From a virus: a stretch of DNA of 60,974 nucleotides. The first letter of the stretch is position 1, and every line of letters begins with the position of its first letter. Shown piece after piece: positions 44,316-52,463 of the stretch. Location of the stretch: the IMG/VR virus record IMGVR_UViG_3300047510_002148, positions 1 through 60,974 of that record; one strand, written 5' to 3'. A program made the translations under genes and the position numbers. The notes under the pieces are model-generated. The model was not told where the DNA came from. It searched no databases and saw only the letters and a list, made by a program, of their open reading frames with translations.

Positions 44316-44966
44316 ATGAAACTAATTAGAGAATCAGTAGAGAATGTAAAATATCTTACCGAAGAAGCAGAAGACGGTAAGAAAAAACTTTACATTGAAG
44401 GAACTTTTCTTGTTGGTGATAGAGTCAACAAGAATAATCGCATGTACAAAATGGATACATTGCGTAACGAAGTTGCTAGATATACCGAAGAGTATATCAA
44501 AGAAGGTCGTGCATTAGGTGAACTTGGTCACCCAGATACACCTTCACTCAATCTAGAAAGAGTATCACACAAAATTCTATCACTTACTGAAAATGGTAAT
44601 ACATTTTTTGGTAAGGCACTTATTCTTGAAACACCTTATGGTCAAATTGTCAGAAACTTTATTGAGAACGACATAAGTGTGGGTGTTTCATCCAGAGCAC
44701 TAGGTTCTCTTGTTCAAACTAAAGAAGGTTATAATTTGGTACAAGATGACCTTAGACTTGCAACTGCTGCTGATATTGTGGCTGATCCATCTGCACCTGG
44801 TGCTTTTGTTAACGGCATCATGGAAAATAAAGAATGGATGTTAATTGACGGTAAATTTGTAGAGGCAAACCATGACCGTGCAAAGAAAACTATTCAGAGA
44901 GCTTCTAAGAAACAAATCGAAGAAGTTGCTCTAAAACTGTTTGAAAATTACCTCAGAAAACTTTAA
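44316..44966 (+). CDS. 21: Prohead protease gp21
   Basis: 216 residues (T4: 212). Serine protease of the herpes/T4 prohead fold with catalytic His in GELGHPD (H72), Ser in GVSSRALG (S125/S126 region) and Asp in IVADPSAPGAFV (D157). It cleaves after (L/I)xE and matures gp23 and the core proteins. LIRE-S near its own N-terminus is a possible autoprocessing site. It starts one base after the upstream stop, within the usual order 67-68-21-22-23. Confidence 0.93.
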   Translation: MKLIRESVENVKYLTEEAEDGKKKLYIEGTFLVGDRVNKNNRMYKMDTLRNEVARYTEEYIKEGRALGELGHPDTPSLNLERVSHKILSLTENGNTFFGKALILETPYGQIVRNFIENDISVGVSSRALGSLVQTKEGYNLVQDDLRLATAADIVADPSAPGAFVNGIMENKEWMLIDGKFVEANHDRAKKTIQRASKKQIEEVALKLFENYLRKL

Positions 44967-44969
44967 TTT

Positions 44970-44977
44970 TATAAATA
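44970..44977 (+). promoter_or_regulatory. T4-type late promoter (TATAAATA)
   Basis: Exact TATAAATA 23 nt upstream of gene 22, with ATAAGGAGA as ribosome site. It would drive scaffold and major capsid synthesis (22-23) separately from 21. Confidence 0.7.
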
Positions 44978-44999
44978 AGAAATCATAAGGAGAATCCTA

Positions 45000-46037
45000 A
45001 TGGCAACAAATCAACTAATGGAAGCAGCAGCAGAAATTCTTGCAGGAAGCAAGAGTAAAGCTACAGCAATGCCTCCACAAAAATTAGAAGGTGGTGTTGT
45101 AGACCTTGGCGGTCCAACTCCACAAAATAGCAAACCTGATGATGATTCTAACAAGATTCATACAACAAAGGCAGCTAAGAGTGCAACTGCACCAACAACA
45201 AAACCTTCTGATGCATCTTCAGCAATGCCTTCTACTAACTTGAGAAAAGAAGAAGAAGAGACTGATGAAGATCAAGAATTAATTGATTCTGAAGAAGAGT
45301 TTCAAAACTCTATTAAAGAAGATGTAGATGCAATCTTTGGTGATGATTCTACAATCTCTGAAGATTTCAGATCAAAAGTTTCTACAATTTTTGAAGCTCG
45401 TGTTAATGACAGAGTTCTTCAGATTCAAGAACAATTAGAAGTTGATTATGCTTCTATGCTTGAAGAAGCAGTAGAAACAATTAAAACAGAATTGACCGAA
45501 AAAGTTGATGACTATCTCAACTATGTTGTTGAGCAGTGGTTAAAAGAAAACGAATTGGCAATTGAATCAGGTCTTCGTGCAGAACTCTCTGAGGAATTTA
45601 TTGCTGGTCTTCGTAATCTATTTGCAGAACATTATATTGATGTTCCTGCTGAAAAAGTCGATCTCGTTGATGAACTTGCTGGTAAAGTTGAAGAACTTGA
45701 AGGTAAACTTAATGAAGAGATTGAGCGTGCAGTTGAGTATAAAAAGGCTCTTGTCGAGTCTGTCAAATCCCAAATTACTTATGAAGTATGTGATGGTTTA
45801 ACGGCAACTCAAGTTGAAAAAATCAAATCACTCGCAGAGAGTGTAGAGTTTTCCACAGAGGAAGAGTACGCAGAAAAACTTGAAACAATCCGTGAAAACT
45901 ATTTCCCATCTGGCGTTAAAAAAGCAGATGCAGAACAACTTCATGAACAAGTAGAAGATACTGAAGATGCAAACAAAAATATCAATGATCCTTTTGTTGC
46001 CGCAGTATCAAAAGCAATTTCTAAAACTAAAATTTAA
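45000..46037 (+). CDS. 22: Prohead scaffold protein gp22
   Basis: 345 residues (T4: 269), acidic and mostly helical, with a low-complexity Pro/Ser/Thr/Lys segment (residues 20-80) and a long coiled region (VDDYLNYVVEQWLKENELAI, GLRNLFAEHYIDVPAEKVDL). Numerous candidate gp21 sites are present: LME-A (residue 8), IFE-A, LEE-A, LVE-S, LAE-S. This matches T4 gp22, which is chopped to small peptides after assembly. Lies directly upstream of gene 23, as in T4. Confidence 0.9.
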   Translation: MATNQLMEAAAEILAGSKSKATAMPPQKLEGGVVDLGGPTPQNSKPDDDSNKIHTTKAAKSATAPTTKPSDASSAMPSTNLRKEEEETDEDQELIDSEEEFQNSIKEDVDAIFGDDSTISEDFRSKVSTIFEARVNDRVLQIQEQLEVDYASMLEEAVETIKTELTEKVDDYLNYVVEQWLKENELAIESGLRAELSEEFIAGLRNLFAEHYIDVPAEKVDLVDELAGKVEELEGKLNEEIERAVEYKKALVESVKSQITYEVCDGLTATQVEKIKSLAESVEFSTEEEYAEKLETIRENYFPSGVKKADAEQLHEQVEDTEDANKNINDPFVAAVSKAISKTKI

Positions 46038-46051
46038 TTAAGGAGTATTTT

Positions 46052-47407
46052 ATGTATCTTTCAGAACAACTTCAAAAGAAATGGGAAGGTGTATTAGAGC
46101 ACCCAGACCTTCCAAAAATTTCTGACCCTTATCGTAAGGCAGTTACAGCTGTTATTCTTGAGAACCAAGCTGTAGAAATGAAGAAAGCTTCTAATATTCT
46201 TACAGAAGCAGGTCCAACATCACAAGTAGGCACAGGCGGTTTTGGTGGTTCTGCTGATGCATACGGCCCAGTTGCAGGTTTCGACCCAATTCTTATTTCT
46301 TTAGTTCGCCGTTCTTTACCAAATCTTATTGCTTATGATGTTTGCGGCGTTCAGCCAATGACAGGTCCAACAGGACTTATTTTTGCAATGAGAACTCGTT
46401 ACGACGGTCAGGCAAATACTAATACTGAAGCCTTCTACAATGAAGCAAATACAGTATTCTCTGGTGCAGGTACATCACAGACTGATCTCGCACTTGCTGC
46501 TAATACTGCATTAGGTTCTGGTAACACATTTACATCTGCATCTGTTGCTGCTGGTGCTGGTATGGCAACTTCTGTTGCTGAATCTCTTGGAGATGTTGCT
46601 GGTGGTTCCGCAGACTTCAATGAGATGGCTTTCTCTATCGAGAAGGTAACTGTTACTGCTAAGACCCGTGCTCTTAAGGCTGAGTATTCTATGGAACTCG
46701 CACAAGACCTTAAGGCAGTTCATGGTCTTGACGCTGAAACAGAACTCGCAAATATTCTTTCTTCTGAAATTCTTGCAGAGATCAACCGTGAAGTTATTCG
46801 TACAATCTACAAGATTGCCAAAGTTGGTGCTCAAGTAGGTACAACAACTGCCGGTACTTTCAACCTTGACACAGATTCAAATGGTCGCTGGATGGTTGAA
46901 AAAGTTAAAGGTCTTGCTTTCCAAATCGAAAGAGAAGCAAACACAATTGCAAAACTTACTCGTAGAGGGAAAGGTAACATCATGATTTGTTCTTCTGATG
47001 TTGCTTCCGCATTTGCAATGGCTGGTATTCTTGATTATCAGTCTGCTCTACAAGGTCAAGTTAATCTAACAGTTGACGATACAGGTAACACATACGCTGG
47101 TACATTGTTTGGTCGTATCAAAGTTTATATCGACCCATATTTCCCAGTTGGTGCAACATCTGAGTTCGCAGTTGTTGGTTACAAAGGTTCTAATGCCTAT
47201 GACGCTGGTATGTTCTACTGCCCATACGTACCATTGCAAATGGTTCGTGCAGTTGATACAGGTACTTTCCAACCAAAGATTGGTTTCAAGACTCGTTACG
47301 GTCTCGTTGCCAACCCATTTGCAGAAGGTACTACACAAGGTCTTGGCGCTCTTGGTGCTATGAGCAACGTATATTACCGTGGCTTCAAGATTGCAAACTT
47401 AATGTAA
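46052..47407 (+). CDS. 23: Major capsid protein gp23
   Basis: 451 residues. Hallmarks: FDPILISLVRRSLPNLIAYD, VCGVQPMTGPTGLIFAMRTR, KTRALKAEYSMELAQDLKAV, HGLDAETELANILSSEILAE, IN(R)EVIRTIY, NIMICSSDVASAFAMAGIL and CPYVPLQMVRAVDTGTFQPK. A gp21 site LTE-A lies after residue 52, matching the family's removal of the N-terminal propeptide (T4 cuts after residue 65). Codon choice favours CGT, GGT and GCT over AGA/GGA, unlike the fibre genes, as expected for the most abundant virion protein. A strong terminator follows. Confidence 0.97.
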   Translation: MYLSEQLQKKWEGVLEHPDLPKISDPYRKAVTAVILENQAVEMKKASNILTEAGPTSQVGTGGFGGSADAYGPVAGFDPILISLVRRSLPNLIAYDVCGVQPMTGPTGLIFAMRTRYDGQANTNTEAFYNEANTVFSGAGTSQTDLALAANTALGSGNTFTSASVAAGAGMATSVAESLGDVAGGSADFNEMAFSIEKVTVTAKTRALKAEYSMELAQDLKAVHGLDAETELANILSSEILAEINREVIRTIYKIAKVGAQVGTTTAGTFNLDTDSNGRWMVEKVKGLAFQIEREANTIAKLTRRGKGNIMICSSDVASAFAMAGILDYQSALQGQVNLTVDDTGNTYAGTLFGRIKVYIDPYFPVGATSEFAVVGYKGSNAYDAGMFYCPYVPLQMVRAVDTGTFQPKIGFKTRYGLVANPFAEGTTQGLGALGAMSNVYYRGFKIANLM

Positions 47408-47445
47408 TTCAGTCTCAAATTATTCTTATAACAATAAGAGACTTT

Positions 47446-47480
47446 AAAAGGGAACTAGAAATAGTTCCCTTTTTTTATTA
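47446..47480 (+). terminator. Rho-independent terminator after gene 23
   Basis: Perfect 12-bp stem AAAAGGGAACTA / TAGTTCCCTTTT closed by a GAAA tetraloop and followed by more T residues. It is the strongest hairpin in the window and has a late promoter right behind it. Confidence 0.92.
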
Positions 47481-47486
47481 TAAATA
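47479..47486 (+). promoter_or_regulatory. T4-type late promoter (TATAAATA)
   Basis: Exact TATAAATA overlapping the end of the gene 23 terminator. It lies only 5 nt before the ATG at 47492, so the mRNA might be leaderless for that ORF or start translation at the internal ATG 47507. It reads toward gene 3. Confidence 0.55.
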
Positions 47487-47491
47487 ATGGT

Positions 47492-47698
47492 ATGAGCGAG
47501 ATACTAATGATAACAGATTTGCTCGACATGCGAGCAAGGAAACAACAAGAGCTAGAATTCTATAATCAACAATTGAAAGAACTTCAGTTGAAGATGTTGT
47601 TCATTCAACAAGAAATAAGTTTAACAAGTAAGATTATAACTATGATAGAGCAAGAACAAATCATAGACATAGCACTTCATATAAAGAAAACTACATGA
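47492..47698 (+). CDS. Small coiled-coil protein upstream of gene 3
   Basis: 68 residues, almost wholly helical (RKQQELEFYNQQLKELQLKM, FIQQEISLTSKIITMIEQEQ). An alternative start is Met6 at 47507, which would leave room for a leader behind the late promoter at 47479. It overlaps gene 3 by 4 nt. A tail-completion partner is possible from position only. Confidence 0.6.
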   Translation: MSEILMITDLLDMRARKQQELEFYNQQLKELQLKMLFIQQEISLTSKIITMIEQEQIIDIALHIKKTT

Positions 47699-48249
47699 CA
47701 GCAATAGTTAGAAATCCAAAAAATCCAAATCTATATCAATCAAACAAATTTCTTTTGTCGTTCGCAAGAGCGCCAAATTTACAATTCTTTTGCCAAACAA
47801 TAAATGTACCAGGTATAGCAACATCTGAAGTGCCTCAAACAAATCCATTTGTTGAAATATATTTACCTGGAGAAAAACCAGTATACGATGTATTGAATAT
47901 TACATTCTATGTTGACGAAGAACTAACAGCTTGGAAAGAAATACACGATTGGATTCGTGCAATGACATTCCCATTTAACTATGATGAATATAAAGCATTG
48001 CCTCAATTAAATTCATATGCCAGATCAATCAACACAAGATTGCCTCAATATTCTGACGCAACACTTACCTTATTGACTTCTTCTAATCAGCCAAGTATTC
48101 GTTTCAAATTCTATGATGTATTCCCCATTTCGGTATCATCATTTGTTGTTTCAACTACCGAAAGTCCAGATTCTATCATAACGGCAGATGCAACATTCCG
48201 TTTTACATTGTTTGATGTAGAAAAAGTAGAAACTGCAAATACTGCTTGA
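47695..48249 (+). CDS. 3: Tail completion / terminator protein gp3
   Basis: 184 residues (T4: 176). It aligns in outline with T4 gp3: NKFLLSFARAPNLQFFCQTI and NVPGIATSEVPQTNPF (T4 has VNFVVSIP...LNAQSVPIPGI), then YDVLNITFYVDEELTAWKEI and HDWIRAM (T4 YDPLIVRFIVDEELKSWIGM, YEWML), and a C-terminal strand RFTLFDVEKV (T4 PYTYFQVEKD). gp3 caps the tail tube and has the tube-protein fold, so its resemblance to gp19 is expected. Marine T4-like phages also place gene 3 between 23 and uvsY. Confidence 0.85.
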   Translation: MTAIVRNPKNPNLYQSNKFLLSFARAPNLQFFCQTINVPGIATSEVPQTNPFVEIYLPGEKPVYDVLNITFYVDEELTAWKEIHDWIRAMTFPFNYDEYKALPQLNSYARSINTRLPQYSDATLTLLTSSNQPSIRFKFYDVFPISVSSFVVSTTESPDSIITADATFRFTLFDVEKVETANTA

Positions 48250-48274
48250 CAACTAATATTGTTTATGTTATCCT
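48246..48274 (+). promoter_or_regulatory. Sigma70-like early promoter of uvsY
   Basis: TTGACA (48246-48251), 17-nt spacer, TATCCT (48269-48274). The -35 box lies in the last codons of gene 3. Transcription would start near 48281, directly at the AGGAGG of uvsY, giving a leader of only about 12 nt. Confidence 0.7.
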
Positions 48275-48291
48275 ATAGATAGGAGGATAAC
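48267..48291 (+). promoter_or_regulatory. Inverted repeat covering -10 box and ribosome site of uvsY
   Basis: Arms GTTATCCT (48267-48274) and AGGATAAC (48284-48291) with a 9-nt loop. In RNA starting upstream the stem would pair part of the AGGAGG site; in RNA starting at the uvsY promoter the left arm is absent. Confidence 0.65.
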
Positions 48292-48292
48292 T

Positions 48293-48727
48293 ATGGTTAA
48301 ATTAAATGAACTTTTAGAGATGTGGGGTAAAGATAGTGAGATTGATCGTACTGAACCAGGTAAAGCACTTCTAGACATTCCAAAACTTCACAGTAAATAT
48401 CTTAACATACTTTCTCATTATCGTCTAGCAATTCGTGACTCTGAGTTTAAGTATAACAAGATGAAGAAGTTAAAGTGGGAATACTATACTGGCAAATTAG
48501 ATGATGCTCAACTGAAACAGTATGGTTGGGAACCATTTCCTTTTGTACTTAAATCCGATATCACTACATACTTAGATAGTGATGAAGATATGAACAAGTA
48601 CAAAGCTCAAAAAATTATGTATGAAGAAATCGTTGAGGTTTGCATCAGCATTATAAAAGAGCTAAATAGTAGAACATATCAATTGAGAGGATTCATAGAG
48701 TATGAAAAATTTATACAAGGTGTTTAA
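48293..48727 (+). CDS. uvsY: Recombination mediator UvsY
   Basis: 144 residues (T4: 137). Pattern matches UvsY: an N-terminal LNELLEMWGKDSEID, then KLHSKYLNILSHYRLAIRDS, KMKKLKWEYYTGKLDD (T4 ...LKARLDYYSGR), LKSDITTYLDSDEDM (T4 MKTVLSADKDVL), and a C-terminal helix IIKELNSRTYQLRGFIEYEKF (T4 ...IKSRGFAIKHIQDMRAFE). UvsY loads the UvsX recombinase on gp32-coated single strands. Ribosome site AGGAGG, 6 nt spacing. First gene of a dense early operon. Confidence 0.88.
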   Translation: MVKLNELLEMWGKDSEIDRTEPGKALLDIPKLHSKYLNILSHYRLAIRDSEFKYNKMKKLKWEYYTGKLDDAQLKQYGWEPFPFVLKSDITTYLDSDEDMNKYKAQKIMYEEIVEVCISIIKELNSRTYQLRGFIEYEKFIQGV

Positions 48728-50197
48728 TTGGCAGATTTAGTTCTACATAAAATAAATGAGTCTTACATACGCATAGAATGTGAGAAACATTTTGCTCAAG
48801 AGTTACATCAATACTTTTCTTTTAGAGTACCAGGATTTCAATTTGTACCTGCATACAAAAATAAAATGTGGGATGGATACATTCGTCTGTTTTCATTACG
48901 AGAACAGACTTTGTATTTTGGATTAGTACCGTATGTTGAAAAATTTTGTAAGGAAAGAGAATACACATTAGAAATAGATTCTGATGTGTCAACTACTGAA
49001 AATTATTCTTTAGTTGAAGCAAAAGCATTTATCGATACATTAAATATACCGCATGAAGTTCGTGACTATCAATTAAAATCTTTTGTACATTCTGTAAGAA
49101 ACAAAAGAATGTTGCTCGTATCTCCTACGGCATCAGGTAAATCACTTATCATATATCTAATTGTAAGATACCTATTAGAGGCTGACTACAAGAAAGGCCT
49201 GTTGATTGTACCAACAACTTCTCTTGTTGAACAGATGTTTAAAGATTTTTCATCATACGGTTTTGATTCAGATGAATATTGCCATAGATTGTATTCAGGT
49301 AAAGATCGCACGATAGATAAGTTTCTTACTATATCTACATGGCAATCTATCTACAAAAATGATCCTGATTATTTTGAGCAGTTCGATTTTGTTCTTGGTG
49401 ATGAAGCACACCAGTTCAAAGCAAAATCACTTACCACTATTCTAACAGGTTGTACTAATGCCAAGTATAGAATTGGCACAACAGGTACACTTGATGGCAC
49501 ACAAACACATAGACTCGTACTAGAAGGATTGTTTGGGCCTGTATATCAATCAACAACAACTTCAGAATTGATTGAACAAAAACATTTGGCAGATTTTAAG
49601 ATCAAGTGTTTAATACTTAAGTACCCAGAAGAAATTTGCAAACAAGCAACGAAATGGGACTATCAAACAGAGATTAACTACATAGTAAGTAACACTAAAA
49701 GAAATGAATTCATTAAGAATTTAACTCTTTCTTTAGAAGGCAATACACTTGTGTTGTTTAATCTTGTAGATAAACATGGCAGACAATTACACTCATTGAT
49801 TAAAGAAGCCGCAAGTAAAAGACATGTATTTTTTGTGTTTGGAGGCACAGATGTCGAAGTCAGAGAATCAGTCAGAGAAATCACAGAAAAAGAAAACAAT
49901 GCAATCATTGTGGCATCTTATGGAACATTCAGCACAGGTATTAACATTCGTAATCTTCACAACATTGTTTTTGCTTCTCCTTCCAAGTCTCGTATCCGTA
50001 ATCTTCAGTCCATAGGTCGTGGGCTTCGTAAAGGTGATAACAAAGAAGAAGCAACTTTATTTGATATCACAGATGATTTTCGTATAGGCAAATATGCCAA
50101 TTACACCTTGAAACATTTCATTGCTAGGTGTATAATCTATGATGAAGAGAAGTTCAATTATAAATTTTACAACATAGAGTTAAAAGATGGAAAATAA
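48728..50197 (+). CDS. uvsW: Recombination helicase UvsW (TTG start)
   Basis: 489 residues (T4: 587 with a longer tail). TTG start, 8 nt after an AAGG site, directly after the uvsY stop. N-terminal substrate domain (HKINESYIRIECEKHFAQEL, NKMWDGYIRLFS), then superfamily 2 helicase motifs: VRDYQLKSF, Walker A TASGKS (134-139), DEAH (225-228), TGTLDG (motif III), and the end motif LQSIGRGLRKG (motif VI). UvsW remodels branched DNA and unwinds R-loops in the switch of replication initiation. The end overlaps the next gene by 11 nt. Confidence 0.95.
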   Translation: MADLVLHKINESYIRIECEKHFAQELHQYFSFRVPGFQFVPAYKNKMWDGYIRLFSLREQTLYFGLVPYVEKFCKEREYTLEIDSDVSTTENYSLVEAKAFIDTLNIPHEVRDYQLKSFVHSVRNKRMLLVSPTASGKSLIIYLIVRYLLEADYKKGLLIVPTTSLVEQMFKDFSSYGFDSDEYCHRLYSGKDRTIDKFLTISTWQSIYKNDPDYFEQFDFVLGDEAHQFKAKSLTTILTGCTNAKYRIGTTGTLDGTQTHRLVLEGLFGPVYQSTTTSELIEQKHLADFKIKCLILKYPEEICKQATKWDYQTEINYIVSNTKRNEFIKNLTLSLEGNTLVLFNLVDKHGRQLHSLIKEAASKRHVFFVFGGTDVEVRESVREITEKENNAIIVASYGTFSTGINIRNLHNIVFASPSKSRIRNLQSIGRGLRKGDNKEEATLFDITDDFRIGKYANYTLKHFIARCIIYDEEKFNYKFYNIELKDGK

Positions 50198-50618
50198 CAT
50201 AAAAATAGTTCGACTACAATCTGGTGAAGATATCATTGCAAATTATTCTGATGATAAAGATAATGATATGGTTCTACTAGATAAGCCAATGCATGTTGTC
50301 TTTAAAAGATTACCTACTGGTAAAACTGTTATGATGATGATGCCTTGGTTACCTGTTGAACTCATTAAAGAGAATTCAGCAATTATTGATGCATCTGACA
50401 TTCTTACTATTGTAGAACCAAGAGATGAACTTGTTTCTTATTATATCAATGCAGCTTTTCAAACAGAAGAACTACTTGGGGATGAACAGATTGGTGAATC
50501 TTTAATGATGTCTGATGAAGAAGATGAAGATGAGTACTACGATGAGGAAGAACAACAACTAACTTTAGAAGAAATGCAAGAGATAATGAAAGAGCAAAAG
50601 AATAATAAGCTACATTAA
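50187..50618 (+). CDS. Small acidic protein, possible Sm/LSM-like fold
   Basis: 143 residues. The N-terminal part IKIVRLQSGEDIIANYSD and LLDKPMHVVFKRLPTG then MMMMPWLPVELIKENSAI has the strand-turn-strand pattern of Sm/LSM-like barrels. The C-terminal 35 residues are strongly acidic (MSDEEDEDEYYDEEEQQ). Related proteins lie between uvsW and gene 55 in marine T4-like phages, and some have been annotated as LSM-like. RNA binding is an inference. Its reading frame starts within the uvsW end. Confidence 0.6.
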   Translation: MENNIKIVRLQSGEDIIANYSDDKDNDMVLLDKPMHVVFKRLPTGKTVMMMMPWLPVELIKENSAIIDASDILTIVEPRDELVSYYINAAFQTEELLGDEQIGESLMMSDEEDEDEYYDEEEQQLTLEEMQEIMKEQKNNKLH

Positions 50619-50638
50619 TTTTCAAACGGGACACCCAG

Positions 50639-50667
50639 ACTATAACACCTGTCAAGCTCCATGTCAA
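50639..50667 (-). promoter_or_regulatory. Antisense sigma70-like promoter candidate in gene 55 leader
   Basis: On the minus strand: TTGACA (50667-50662), 17-nt spacer, TATAGT (50644-50639). One mismatch in the twelve consensus positions. It points away from gene 55 into the Sm-like gene; no long minus-strand ORF follows. Confidence 0.4.
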
Positions 50668-50694
50668 CAACATTTAACCAAGATTGCCTATATC

Positions 50695-51201
50695 ATGAGT
50701 AGAAAAACAAATCATTACATTAACAACCCAGACTTCCTAAAAGCCCTTATAGATTACAAAGAGGCATGTACTGTAGCTGAAAAAGAGAATAGACCAGACC
50801 CACCTATACCAAATTATATTGGTGAATGTTTTCTAAAGATAGCTGATCACCTTTCTCGTAAACCAAATTTTGTATCCTATTCTTTTAGAGATGAAATGAT
50901 TTCAGATGGTATAGAAAATTGCCTTATGTACTTTCGTAACTTTAACCCGGCAAAGAGTAACAATCCATTTGCATATTTTACTCAAATCATATATTATGCT
51001 TTTCTAAGAAGAATAGTTAGAGAAAAAAAGCAACTATATGTCAAGTATAAGGCAACAGAACAATTTGGCATATTTGATGAAATGGAAATGTTTGAAGACG
51101 CAGATGGCCATATGCAACAGTTTCAACTTTATGACAACATCTCTGAATTCATTCATAACTTTGAAGAAGCAAAAGAAAACAAAAAGAAACAAAAAGCATG
51201 A
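50695..51201 (+). CDS. 55: Late transcription sigma factor gp55
   Basis: 168 residues (T4: 185). Conserved: NHYINNPDFLKALIDYKEAC, DHLSRKPNFVSYSFRDEMIS, DGIENCLMYFRNFNPAKSNN, PFAYFTQIIYYAFLRRIVRE and KKQLYVKYKATEQ, all matching T4 gp55 ([51 protein letters not shown]). gp55 is the divergent sigma factor that recognises TATAAATA; such elements occur throughout the structural region here. No Shine-Dalgarno sequence is visible ahead of the ATG, and the reading frame upstream is open without ATG, GTG or TTG. Confidence 0.93.
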   Translation: MSRKTNHYINNPDFLKALIDYKEACTVAEKENRPDPPIPNYIGECFLKIADHLSRKPNFVSYSFRDEMISDGIENCLMYFRNFNPAKSNNPFAYFTQIIYYAFLRRIVREKKQLYVKYKATEQFGIFDEMEMFEDADGHMQQFQLYDNISEFIHNFEEAKENKKKQKA

Positions 51202-51214
51202 ATAGGAAAATATT

Positions 51215-51415
51215 ATGGATAAAGAAAAACTTGAACATCATCTGGTACACTTAGAGAAAGTACATCGTGAACTAGATGCCGAAATAATTAAAGAAGAAAA
51301 ACATTATGGTAATGATGCACTTGTTACCTCAATGAAGAAAAAGAAGTTGCAGTTAAAAACAGAAATTGAACATTTGAAGACACAATTAAAACATGAAACT
51401 TTGTATACTCGGTGA
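51215..51415 (+). CDS. DUF465 (YdcH)-like small coiled protein
   Basis: 66 residues: KEKLEHHLVHLEKVHRELDA, EIIKEEKHYGND, SMKKKKLQLKTEIEHLKTQL. The pattern H..L...HR.LD..I...E ... LKKKKLxLKxxI..L fits the DUF465 family of short helical hairpins. In bacteria these are small helical proteins of unclear role; this copy's function is unknown. It overlaps gene 47 by 23 nt. Confidence 0.75.
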   Translation: MDKEKLEHHLVHLEKVHRELDAEIIKEEKHYGNDALVTSMKKKKLQLKTEIEHLKTQLKHETLYTR

Positions 51416-52463
51416 TAGTCACTTTGGAGCTAGAGGCGATTCGTTAGACTTTCACAACTACTTCAAGAAATTTTATGATGAGATATTTTTTCCTTATATA
51501 AAGGCAAATGATATTGAAGTTATATTTCAAATGGGTGATTTGTTTGATCGCAGAAAATTCATCAACTTCAATACACTACATCTCTGCCGTAGATACTTTT
51601 TTGATCGTTGTGAAATTCTTGGCATCAAACTACATACACTACTTGGCAATCACGATGTTGCATTTAAAAATACTCTTGAGGTAAACTCAACTGGTCTATT
51701 GTTAAATGAATACCAGTGTGTCAAATACTATGATGATTTTGATACCGTAGAATTTGATGGTGTGCCGATTGATATCGTACCTTGGATATGTGACGAGAAT
51801 GAAAAAGAAATCTTTCAGAAAATGAAAAAAACAAAGTCTGAGATATGTTTTGGTCACTTTGAGATTGCAGGCTTTGAAATGGATAAAGGCAATGTTTGTG
51901 ATCATGGGCTTGACAAAAAGGTTCTTTCCAAGTATGATATAGTTCTGTCTGGGCATTTTCACCACAAATCTACAGACGGTAATATTACCTATGTTGGTAC
52001 ACCATATGAAATGACATGGGCAGATCACAATGATCCAAAAGGTTTTCATATCTTTGATACGGCAACAAGAGAGATGCAGTTTGTGAAGAATACTAATACT
52101 ATGTTTAATAAAGTAGTATATGATGACACTAAAACAGACTTTGAATCTTGGAAGAATTATGATTTCTCGTCACTCAAAGATACCTATGTGAAAGTTGTTG
52201 TAGTCAATAAACAAAACCCATTTCTCTTTGATCATGTGGTAGATTTAATTTACAAAACTGGTGTGGCCGACTTGTCTATCGTTGAAGACTTTAATGATCT
52301 GATTCTAGAAGACGATCAAGAACTAATAGATCAGGCAGAAGATACGATGACAATTCTTTCTAAGTATATTGATAACTTATCCCTTGAAGTGGAACCTGAA
52401 AAGTTGAAAACTATTATGCGTGAAATTTATGTTGAAGCTCTGAATACTGAGGTGGCTGATTGA
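51393..52463 (+). CDS. 47: Recombination endonuclease subunit gp47 (Mre11/SbcD-like)
   Basis: 356 residues (T4: 339). Calcineurin-like phosphoesterase motifs: GDSHFG (D8, H10), QMGDLFDRR (D49), GNHD (85-88), a GHF in CFGHFEIAGF, and SGHFHHKS. C-terminal helical region binds gp46. Together with gp46 it resects DNA ends for recombination-dependent replication. Its start lies within the DUF465 gene, and its stop overlaps the gene 46 start. Confidence 0.95.
   Translation: MKLCILGDSHFGARGDSLDFHNYFKKFYDEIFFPYIKANDIEVIFQMGDLFDRRKFINFNTLHLCRRYFFDRCEILGIKLHTLLGNHDVAFKNTLEVNSTGLLLNEYQCVKYYDDFDTVEFDGVPIDIVPWICDENEKEIFQKMKKTKSEICFGHFEIAGFEMDKGNVCDHGLDKKVLSKYDIVLSGHFHHKSTDGNITYVGTPYEMTWADHNDPKGFHIFDTATREMQFVKNTNTMFNKVVYDDTKTDFESWKNYDFSSLKDTYVKVVVVNKQNPFLFDHVVDLIYKTGVADLSIVEDFNDLILEDDQELIDQAEDTMTILSKYIDNLSLEVEPEKLKTIMREIYVEALNTEVAD

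Noticed and set aside
50590-50694. N-terminal extension of gp55 through an in-frame stretch containing GHPDYNTCQAPC.
   Set aside because: No ATG, GTG or TTG is present in it, gp55 relatives start at the Met before SRKTNHYI, and 35 open codons are not unusual.
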